Made by a program: the position numbers and the translations under genes. The notes beneath the pieces are model-generated. The model was not told the origin of the DNA and made no database searches. It saw nothing but the letters and a program-made list of their open reading frames with translations. From Anadara kagoshimensis (Eukaryota; Mollusca; Bivalvia; Arcoida; Arcidae): a DNA stretch of 64,000 bases. Every line of letters starts with the position of its first letter. Position 1 is the stretch's first letter. Shown one piece after another: positions 57,701 through 64,000 of this stretch. The stretch is from contig CM037872.1 in NCBI GenBank assembly GCA_021292105.1, forward strand, positions 12,302,791 through 12,366,790, in the 5' to 3' direction.

Positions 57701-59944
57701 AGCTTGAAAGTCTTTTGAAGTGGAATGAAATGGGGTTGAGTATTATTGTTTCACGTTCGAGAGTATTTCTCTTATAAGGTAAGCGCACTGGGTGTGCCTC
57801 GAGAGCACAACAGTACTTATTTATACTCCCACAAACAAGTTTGAGGGGGGGGGTATATAGAAATCACCATGTCTGTCTGCCTGTCCGTCCATGTAAAATC
57901 CTGTGCGGGCCATATCTCATATCTGCTTTGGACGACTGTCATTTTTAAGGTCCAAAGGTGTGTCATGTCCTTGAACCAAGGTCATATCGGAAAGATCAAG
58001 ATCGCGGGAAAACATTAAAACCTTGAAGATGTTAGGGATGGGGGTATTTGCCCCTCCAGGGACTAATTGACAATGTGGTTTAAATTCGGCTTTTTTATTC
58101 TTCAAATGTATTTATAGTTTCGGTTACACTAAATGGTTGCAAAATGATATAAATAATATGAGGACAAATAAGTGTTTCGGAGTTTTTCAAGAACATTTGA
58201 ATATAAGTCGCACTTACCAACAGAAAAGGTCCCAGTAACGGCCATTCTTTATACCGGCCATTAGAAATAAAAGAAGCACTCCATATGGACTTTACTACGC
58301 TGATGACTTCCGGTGTGATTAGTATAATCAAGATAGAAAGAAACCTGAAATATCGAAATAAGCTGAGCTGAATAACAGTATACTAAGAAATACGCCTGAC
58401 TAGAGCCACCATTAACAAAACACAGCACATGCCGTAAAAAAGGAGAATTGTGTCACAATTGCGGTAAAATGCATATTGAAACGACAATGAATCAAAAACC
58501 CACAATCAAGCCTGTCGAAACAAGTTGGTACCGAATCGGCAAATCATCTCGACTTATTGTTCACTATATCTCGGCGGTTTTTTGGTAGCTGCTAGAATTT
58601 TAGATTTTGAATACTTATCAAAAACAAACATAACTAATCCATGTCCGAATCACAATCCAGAAGCAAAGTTAAAACTTTGGAACTGACAAGTCAGCTTAGA
58701 CATGTGCACTTCCACCAGGGAAGTGAGGTAGGTGCTCATAAAACACAATGATGTCTACTTATTTGTGTCCTAAATATCATATAGGTCATTTTTTAAATAT
58801 CAAAATTAAAATTTTATTATTTGCCATATTTTCCCAATGGTTAAAATTGAACCCAGTTATGTTTCTCCTAAAACCATTTTCGGAGATCACGTGTGGGAAC
58901 ACAATTTGTAAAAGTAAGTTGATTGACCATATAAGTTACTTGGTCTAATTAAGCACAATCTTATGGGTCACATATCATTTCATTGCCAAGATTCGACCAC
59001 CAAATACTAGTAGTTCTCTTGCAAGTAGGTGGCCGGTTCCCTCCAGAATTTCACCGACTTACCGCCTCGATATAAGTGAGAAAAAATATATACTTGACTG
59101 ATGCTTAAAACTGTACTCTTGTGTAATTCTACGGGAAATCACAAACCTATACCAGGGTGGTCAAAACAAAAAGCATTAGGTATATGGGTAGATAATGGCG
59201 CTTAAAATAGCAATGTTTTTTTCATTATAAATGAATAGACGAATGAATGAATGAATAACTGGCTGAATAAATGCTTTCGGTTAAACGAACAAATGATTTA
59301 ATGAATTCGATGAAACGAACGAACAAATAAACGAATGAATGAATGAATGAATGAATGAATGAATGAATGAATTCGATGAGTTGAACGAACGAACGAATGA
59401 ATGCATGAATGAATTAGATGCCGAAACGAACGAAAGAGAGAACGAACGAATGAATGATGATTGAATGAACGGACGAACGAACGAATGAATGATGATTGAA
59501 TGAACGGACGAACGAACGAACGAATGAATGAATGAATGAATGAATGAAAAAGTTACCAGACATTTTCATCTGTACTGGTCTTGCTGCTAATGATCACCAG
59601 AAGAGAAGCCTGGCATACCAGTTGTAAACACAGTCCAATGACAGTAGTAAAGGCTTTCACTAAACTCTAAAACATTAATTATATAGGATCTAATAATAAA
59701 TAAATAAATAAATAATAAAAAAAACTGTTCGGTTTATCTTTAGATTTATTAATGGTCTTTTTGCGCTACTCGTTACAATATTTTTAAACATAAAGTCATT
59801 TTAAACATTTTTGCGGAGAAAATGTTACATTTAATTTAGTTTTCTTCTCCCTCTGTGTGCGTGTGCACGTGTGTGCGTGCGTGTGTGTTTTCAGACTCAA
59901 TCTTTAACCTTAGTTTACTATCCTGACTTTATCTATTGTATCCC

Positions 59945-59990
<46 letters not shown>

Positions 59991-61711
59991 ATTCAATATC
60001 TGCCCTGGGTTTATGAACCTTAACACACGTTTTCTGTTCTGTTCCACAGTGTATGTGTGTGTTCAGATTCAATCTTTAACCTTAGTTTACCATCCTGACT
60101 TTTATCTATTGTATCCCCAGTATGTTATAACGACAGATAATCAATGTATATATATTTACACGTTAACGTCGGTATTTGTTAACCAAACAATACATTAGAT
60201 ACCAGAGTCAGCGACTAACGTCTGTATCCGGCCAAACCTACTTAAACAATCTTGTCTGGTATAAATGATAGAGACAGGTGTTACGCAATCAGCATACATG
60301 TGGCTTTAAATTCCGATCGTCAAATTCTTTTGAGAAACCAAAATACCGAAGTTGGACCCGATACAAGTGAAATAGGTTTGTACACCACTTTTTGCTCTCA
60401 CAAAAATCCTATGTTCCGATACAAATGACGTTTTACACATCAGTAAGGAATCAGAATGAGTTCAGATTTGAGTTGAGTAATAGTGTTTAATGTCCCAGTC
60501 AAGAATATATCACTTATATCAAGACGTCGCCAGCTATAGGCGAAAGTGCAGAAATGTTGCCTGTGTGTTGCGCTGATGGCATTATACAGCAGGGTTCTTT
60601 ATCATGCCAAGCCCACCGTGAAACGGGACCTCGTTTATTTTAAGTTACCATCGGAAAAAACCGTGACTTTCATTTCGTAATGCCGAGTGCTTGACGAAAA
60701 AATCTGTCACTTTCCACATTCAAGTCTTGGTTCAGACCCGATCGGGGTTCGAAGAGAGTTTTATCAAAGTATTTTAGTTTTGAAGCAAATTGTTTAAATT
60801 GCTCTCAATAGCGTCGCTAATGTTATAGACAGGTTTGACTGTATATATATATATGATATGGTACACATCTTTTGGAATATTCTGGCATCGGACTGGTTCT
60901 GTTTAGGACGGTACTACAGTCAAACCTGTCTATAAAGGCCACCCAAGCGAACCAGTAAAAGTGACCTTTATGGGCAGGTGATCTTTATATACAAGTTTTA
61001 ATAATATGAAAAAAAAACCAATTGGAATACAATGCTACTGGCCTTAAAAGCAGGTGGCCCTTAGAAAGAGGCTGGCTTTAAGGCAGGTTAGACTGTATTT
61101 TAGTTTTGAGACAAGCTGAACAAATTGCTCTCACCCAGCGTCGCTAATGTTATAGACAGGCTTGGCTGTATATATATATATGGTAAACTTCTTTTAAAGT
61201 ATTCTGTGATTGGACTGGTTCTGTTTCAGGATGATATCTTCAGTTTATAAATCTACAAACTGTCTATAACTACCACCAAAGGGAACCAGTACAAGTGGTA
61301 TTAATGGACAGGTGGCCTTTATATACAGGTAAAAATAATACGAATAAAGAACAAATGGGATACAATTCTTCTGGCCTTTATAAGCAGGTGGTCCTTATCC
61401 AGTGGTTGGCTTTAAGGCAGCTTAGACTAAATTTAAGTTTTAATTTTAAAGATGGTATCTACAGTCAAACCTGTCTATAACGACCACCCAAGCAAACCAG
61501 AAAAACACGGTGACCTTTATGGGCAGGTGGCTTTTATATACAGGTTAAAATAATACGAATAAAGAACAAATGCGATATAATTCTTCTGGCCTTTATAAGC
61601 AGGTGGTCCTTATATAGAGGTAACATTTAAAGCAGGTTTGACATCTATAAAGTCATACCTTTAAACAAGACATGTTCACTGCCAATCTTTCCACCAGTAA
61701 CAAGCACCTAT
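49825..61711 (-). CDS. CHS: Chitin synthase (GT2 family), nine confident exons plus one candidate, N-terminus missing
   Basis: A multipass plasma-membrane enzyme that polymerises UDP-GlcNAc into chitin, used in molluscs for shell matrix, radula or gut linings. Exons 5' to 3' on the minus strand: (candidate 61711-61659), 59666-59557, 58344-58218, 57461-57321, 56708-54860, 54435-54280, 53518-53024, 52363-52152, 51201-51123, 50210-49825. Phases agree at every join and give about 1184 residues. Hallmarks: CTTMYQEA, FIHLKD, KKRWSQVMYMKY, STDADM, VCGR and PIG, CCPGCLSLYR, GEDRWMCTLM, QRRRW and SWGTRD. N- and C-terminal membrane segments flank the catalytic core. Molluscan relatives can carry an N-terminal myosin head; that region would be outside the window. 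Unusual: an insert of about 150 residues in the catalytic domain. Confidence 0.95.
50211..51122 (-). other. Intron; possible tRNA-like relic and repeat R fragment
   Basis: At about 50680-50770 the minus strand carries GGCCAAGTCGTTAA, like a Leu/Ser-type A box, and GGTTCGAACCC, a good B box, spaced as in a tRNA with a long variable arm or a SINE head; it is probably a relic. A repeat R core lies at about 50880-51000. Confidence 0.4.
51123..51201 (-). CDS. CHS: Chitin synthase 79-nt exon
   Basis: Encodes QKAKIPNVLRFPKVGRKKKK and LVRSLTG, a strongly basic linker right after SWGTRD. Acceptor TTTTCTTTTCAATAG and donor GTAAAT. It is needed to reconcile phase 0 of the upstream exon with phase 1 of the last exon; without it the last exon is out of frame. 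Too short to stand out as an open frame. Confidence 0.85.
51202..52151 (-). other. Intron with dispersed repeat C
   Basis: Contains (ATT)n at 51722-51752 and a minus-strand copy of repeat C at about 51840-52085 with (GACG/GACA)n at its head. Nothing else. Confidence 0.55.
52152..52363 (-). CDS. CHS: Chitin synthase exon with SWGTRD
   Basis: Two bases plus 70 codons: YQTGNISHIEHMILIAFMGS, then membrane segments IYAALLHPGEAWILICGLPY and LFYLPLLNIFLPLYAVCNIV, ending DQSWGTRDG. SWGTR is diagnostic of this enzyme family. I chose the TTTTGTAG acceptor at 52364-52365 because the alternative CAG at about 52387 breaks phase. Confidence 0.92.
52364..53023 (-). other. Intron with repeat R copy
   Basis: Repeat R core at about 52400-52545 (GGGAAGTGAAACCAGGTGC, TCCTGTTTAGCTAGCTACA), starting about 35 nt from the exon. 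The rest is not recognised. Confidence 0.55.
53024..53518 (-). CDS. CHS: Chitin synthase exon with EDRW and QRRRW
   Basis: 165 residues including GEDRWMCTLMMLKGWELRY (acceptor-saccharide motif EDRW), TYCPEETVEFMKQRRRWLLS (QRRRW, product-binding and catalysis) and then four to five membrane segments that would form the chitin-translocating channel. Phase 1 on both sides. Confidence 0.96.
53519..54279 (-). other. Intron with repeat R copy
   Basis: Repeat R at about 53945-54125, one of the more complete copies (GTGAAGCCGAGTGCCCCG, GGGTAAGCACCTCTTG). No other feature. Confidence 0.55.
54280..54435 (-). CDS. CHS: Chitin synthase exon with CCPGC
   Basis: Encodes FWMIKSAQNIIGSVMCCPGC and LSLYRFQAVRDVLQTYSEST up to DVFTKDN, the block equivalent to GSVLCSPGCFSLFR in relatives. 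Phase 1 at both ends; acceptor TGTTTTAG, donor GTAAGT. Confidence 0.95.
54459..54650 (+). mobile_element. MITE family 1, about 23 nt from a chitin synthase acceptor
   Basis: CAATCAAACCTGTCTATAAA after TA, interior GGCAGGTGGCC, decayed right end. Lies at the acceptor side of the intron (minus-strand gene), so it borders the branch-point region of the exon 54280-54435. Confidence 0.75.
54860..56708 (-). CDS. CHS: Chitin synthase large catalytic exon
   Basis: 616 codons. The first 220 residues or so carry about seven membrane segments. The cytosolic GT2 core follows: YRIFICTTMYQEAQHEM, ESHIFLDNGANGFEI, TPYGIQLSWERNPEMSLFIH, LKDNGKVKAKKRWSQVMYMK, then an insertion of about 150 residues (55037-55490), then SFILSTDADMAFDDECVLDL (DAD metal/UDP motif), IGGVCGRTFPIG and IVWLQMFDYAK. 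Starts at acceptor TTTTCAG|GCG and ends AAAG|GTAAAA. Confidence 0.96.
56709..57320 (-). other. Intron with repeat R and a 143-bp foldback
   Basis: Repeat R at about 56740-56885, beginning about 30 nt from the exon. A foldback element at 57159-57301 has about 40-bp inverted arms (TCATATGAGATAGGGAAATC and its inverse), ending 19 nt from the donor of the exon 57321-57461. Confidence 0.7.
57321..57461 (-). CDS. CHS: Chitin synthase transmembrane exon
   Basis: 47 codons: GVLFSLLEGAAMPFLLTCIL, PLLPVYLIPLLLNGCFIIQL, MFETRNK, two hydrophobic segments typical of the N-terminal membrane domain. Phase 0; acceptor TTTTTACAG, donor AAG|GTACAG. Confidence 0.9.
57462..58217 (-). other. Intron with repeat C and a SINE-tail relic
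   Basis: Repeat C on plus at about 57818-58040 (TGTCTGCCTGTCCGTCC, TTTGGACGACTGTC, GGGAAAACATTAAAACC). A SINE-like tail lies at about 57728-57790. Confidence 0.6.
58218..58344 (-). CDS. CHS: Chitin synthase N-terminal-side exon
   Basis: FLSILIILITPEVISVVKSI and WSASFISNGRYKEWPLLGPF, the PEV...SIW block of metazoan chitin synthases. One base completes the TGG of the preceding exon. Confidence 0.92.
58345..59556 (-). other. Intron with repeat R and (GAAT)n microsatellite
   Basis: Repeat R fragment at about 58620-58740. A GAAT/GAAC tetranucleotide array with higher-order variants at about 59222-59548 ends only a few bases before the exon donor at 59556. Confidence 0.75.
59557..59666 (-). CDS. 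CHS: Chitin synthase exon (first confident one)
   Basis: SLVKAFTTVIGLCLQLVCQA and SLLVIISSKTSTDENVW, a membrane segment aligned with the S/AKxxLLxxxS block of relatives. The alternative AG at 59665 would shift the start by two bases; phase with the candidate upstream exon favours 59666. Confidence 0.85.
60473..60752 (-). mobile_element. tRNA-derived SINE lacking the A-box half
   Basis: Tail, body and B box (complement of CGGGGTTCGAAG) are present, but the sequence stops at the B box; the rest of the tRNA-like head is absent, so it is truncated at its 5' end. Confidence 0.85.
60770..61642 (+). repeat. Cluster of MITE family 1 copies in about 325-bp tandem units
   Basis: Complete TA-flanked copy at 60917-61095 (TA at 60915-60916 and 61096-61097), a decayed one at about 61253-61430, and one at 61462-61642. 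Two copies share upstream spacer words (GCGTCGCTAATGTTATAGAC, (TA)n, GGACTGGTTCTGTTT), showing the units arose by duplication of MITE plus flank. Solo MITE ends occur at about 60819 and 61145. Confidence 0.85.
61659..61711 (-). CDS. CHS: Candidate further chitin synthase exon
   Basis: 53 nt encoding RCLLLVERLAVNMSCLK after two bases. Acceptor TTTTATTCCAG, donor AAG|GTATGA. Ends in phase 0, exactly what the next exon needs (SLVKAF). Short and without diagnostic motif, so it could be chance. Confidence 0.35.
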
Positions 61712-61869
61712 CTGGAATAAAATTGACGGAGCTTTCATTCAGAATCAGCGGGTTTGAATACAATGCCTGATTTCCAACCAAAGTATTGGAAACATCACCT
61801 ACCACTTTGATAAGGCTATACAACATCGGTTGCCGATGCGAACATCGGAATAATCTTTTACTGAGAATT

Positions 61870-62100
61870 GATGTGATTGATCGATTGATTTGTTGATTGA
61901 TTGATTGATTGATTGAATGTGATTTAAGCATTTTCATTATAATGAGACGCAACCAGCTATGAGGTGAAATGGCAGAAATTGACCTTACTTAATTAGCAGT
62001 GCGCTCAGGGCAACGTGCAGGGAAGGTTTTTTTTACGTACCACGCCTGCCAAGACACGAGACATCGCTTTTAAATGTCTCTGCCGAATAATCCCATGACT
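61870..62100 (-). repeat. Second SINE-like family copy
   Basis: TTGATTGATTGATTGATTGA head, GAGACGCAACCAGCTATG, GTGCAGGGAAGG and CCAAGACACGAGAC. Confidence 0.65.
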
Positions 62101-62116
62101 TTGATTTCTAATTTAA

Positions 62117-62402
62117 AAGATGTCGCCATCTATAGGCGAAGGTGCAAAAATTTTGCCTGTGCGTCGCGCTGATGGCATTATACAGCAGGATTCTTCATCC
62201 TGCCAAGTACACCGTGACACGTGATCTCGTTTATTTTAAGATCCCATCCGAAAGATCCGTGAATTTCATTTCGTAATGCCGAGTTCTTGGCGAAAGAACA
62301 GTCACTACCCACTTTTAAGTCTTTGGTCAGACCCGGTCGGGGCTGGAACCCCCGACTTCCCACTTACAGAGCGAGCACTCTACCAACTGAGCTACCGCAG
62401 TG
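62117..62402 (-). mobile_element. tRNA-derived SINE with well-preserved head
   Basis: On minus the head reads CACTGCGGTAGCTCAGTTGG and later a B box GGGGGTTCCAGCCCC. It is the closest of all copies to a cloverleaf, but lacks the CCA-proximal pairing of a functional tRNA. The tail is truncated. Confidence 0.88.
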
Positions 62403-62475
62403 CTCGTGTTGGCTATATAGTAAGTACATACACGGCTACATGGCACCTTAAATTCCCGAACATTTTTACATTTAA

Positions 62476-62544
62476 CAAAGTTGTGATGATTTAAGTTAAG
62501 GAAAGGCTTAGCTAAGGAGTTATTGTGTAACTGGAACCAAGAAC
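62476..62544. mobile_element. MITE family 2 right-end fragment
   Basis: TTAAGTTAAGGAAAGGCTTA and GCTAAGGAGTTATTGTGTAA match the right terminal repeat of the family; the left half is missing. Confidence 0.6.
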
Positions 62545-63747
62545 CAATTGACGGATCGCCGGCCACGCCCACAATGTTCCAACAAAGGGCCAGCATGCTT
62601 GATTTTCACGCAAATAGAAAGAAAACTCCGCCTGAATTGTGCCATTTGATAAAGCCTGTCTCACACAGAACACACGGCTTAAACGGTTGGTCACCCGTGT
62701 AAACCGTACATACAACCGAACCAACCGTGGCCTTATCCGACTTACACTCGGGCCATTCGAGTGTATCCGTGAAAGCCGTGTAAGATTTTTAAAACTTTTA
62801 AAAAAACTGGCACGGGTGCCATGTCCGCGTGTGATCGTATTAGCGATCGTACAAGACCGTGTGAGACCCTACGAGACCGTGTATGATCGTATTAGCGATC
62901 GTACAAGACCGTGTGAGACCGTACGAGACCGTATATACATAAATGCACTGCTTATTAAATATTTTATTATTATCACTTTGCAAAAAATAAAATAAATTAA
63001 AGGTTCCCATAGAAAAAAAAGATGTACCTTTATAAGCGAGCAGTGGTTATTTTTCTTAGATATTTTCTTTGAAATAACAGTTGCTCCCTTATAAAGGTAC
63101 ATCTTATTATTCATTTTCTCTTAGAAGAAATAACTACTTTGTCCCTTGGTCCAAAAATTAAGTCACCAGTTAGGAAGCTGTACTCTTATCAAAACCACTT
63201 TGAGCTCAAAAAGTGCTATTACACTTTCCAAACACGATATCTAGCAAATTTAACTGTGTATAAAGAAGCAAAGAACATCAAAACATACACGAATGTGTGA
63301 TAATTCGAGCATAACTCGAACAAAAGCCGGTGGGACCGTATGTAAACCCTGTAAATGTCCAGTTAATCGAGTAAAAGTCGTGTTTAATCGTACTAGGCCG
63401 TAACAGACCGTACTAGACCGTACTTGGAACCGTGCAACAATCGTATGAAAATCGTTTGCAAATCGTGTTCAAACCGTGACAAACCTTGCTTGACAGAGTA
63501 TATCCGTGCTTTGTTCGTACATACTCGTGATACATTCGAGTTTAAATCGTACCAACTCATCCCCAGGCACGGTTGGAGCTCAATACTCGTACCAGTCAAC
63601 CCGTGCGTATTGGAACCGTGTGCCCAACCGTGTTCTGTGTGACAGGCTTAACGTCACTAACGCTATAAGTTGCCGTGACACTGCTTTGATACCGTGATGG
63701 TGGCCAGTGTCGGAACATAATAGGCATTGCCGGGATATCGTTTGTGG
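62545..63747. mobile_element. MITE family 3 copy split by a nested insertion
   Basis: Left half CAATTGACGGATCGCCGGCC to GCCATTTGA; right half ACGTCACTAACGC through GATACCGTGATGG to a decayed end. The two halves are contiguous in the copy at 33864-34071, so the intervening 62650-63651 is an insertion. Confidence 0.8.
62653..63648. mobile_element. PIF/Harbinger-like non-autonomous element, TAA target
   Basis: Starts AGCCTGTCTCACACAGAAC and ends with the complement of AGCCTGTCACACAGAAC, flanked by TAA at 62650-62652 and 63649-63651. The TWA-type target fits PIF/Harbinger. The interior is dominated by ACCGT/ATCGT words, including a roughly 53-bp direct repeat (GATCGTATTAGCGATCGTAC, AAGACCGTGTGAGACC) at about 62832-62935. 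A third-level foldback at 63019-63105 (AAGATGTACCTTTATAAG and its inverse) sits inside. No transposase. Confidence 0.8.
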
Positions 63748-63929
63748 CGTATTGTGCCGAGTAGAAAAACAACTCCAGTAATACCAGGGAAGACATGTTT
63801 GATAAACAGATGTTTGTTTTTCCATACATTATATATTTTTAGAATAAAAATTAAAAAAAAACCTTTTGAAAATAGAAGCAAAATAACACTCAGTAACAAA
63901 CATTCAAACAAATCATATAGAATTATTAG
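63748..63929 (+). other. Spacer, nothing recognised
   Basis: No feature seen. Confidence 0.45.
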
Positions 63930-64000
63930 ACCCAGGCCACGGTTTCACAATCATTCCTTAGCTAAAATTTCCTAAACTTAAATTTAACAAAGTTAATTTC
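63930..64000. mobile_element. MITE family 2 left end, cut by window edge
   Basis: CCAGGCCACGGTTTCACAAT and CATTCCTTAGCTAAAATTTC match the left terminal repeat of the family; the remainder lies beyond the window. Confidence 0.75.

Larger units (their letters stand above)
59667..61658 (-). other. Intron or upstream region: GT microsatellite, SINE, MITE cluster
   Basis: Three tandem units of about 105 bp at 59850-60120 contain (GT)n and CAATCTTTAACCTTAGTTTA. A SINE and MITE cluster are listed separately. Nothing else between 60130 and 60470. Confidence 0.6.

Noticed and set aside
62327..62402. Genuine tRNA gene on the minus strand
   Set aside because: A and B boxes are good, but the sequence continues into the SINE body found at many sites and the acceptor stem does not close; it is a SINE head.
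62639..62995. 118-codon arginine-rich open frame
   Set aside because: It lies inside the Harbinger-like element and arises from repeated ACCGT/ATCGT words; no domain.

Overview
The window looks like a piece of a lophotrochozoan, most likely bivalve mollusc, nuclear genome. It is AT-rich, has long introns with GT-AG junctions, and is packed with repeats: tRNA-headed SINEs, short inverted-repeat elements and hairpin-capped elements with internal tandem arrays. There is no operon structure and no prokaryotic or organellar gene. Species cannot be named from the sequence alone.

Layout. (1) 1608-16948, plus strand: seven exons of a phosphatidylinositol-5-phosphate 4-kinase (PIP4K2), lacking only its 5' exon(s), which lie beyond the left edge. 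(2) 16949-42863: no host gene recognised. It holds a 56-bp minisatellite, a 5.1-kb hairpin-capped element with about 27 copies of a 145-bp unit, itself split by a pogo-like element, and many smaller repeats. (3) 42864-47142: a hAT transposon on the minus strand coding for an OTU-like domain, a possible PCNA-binding motif, a TTF-type zinc finger and a DUF4371/hAT transposase, broken by one frameshift. (4) 49825-59666 (possibly to 61711), minus strand: nine confident exons of a chitin synthase, with the C-terminus complete and the N-terminus off the right edge. (5) 59.7-64 kb: SINEs, a cluster of TA-flanked MITEs, and a triple nest of inverted-repeat elements.

The two host genes are convergent (PIP4K2 on plus, chitin synthase on minus) and functionally unrelated: one controls phosphoinositide signalling, the other makes chitin at the plasma membrane for shell or cuticle. 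Exon joins were checked by hand. Every internal junction keeps the reading frame, and the chitin synthase needed a 79-nt exon (51123-51201) to do so.

Most notable observations: the OTU / PIP-box / zinc-finger / hAT element; two related repeat elements whose terminal hairpins differ in sequence but keep pairing, with 145-bp internal units carrying nuclear-receptor-type sites (about 18 near-perfect RevDR2 motifs in one); a MITE whose end has been amplified into a 68-bp satellite; transposable elements repeatedly lying within about 30 nt of splice sites; and a roughly 150-residue acidic/serine-rich insertion in the chitin synthase catalytic domain.
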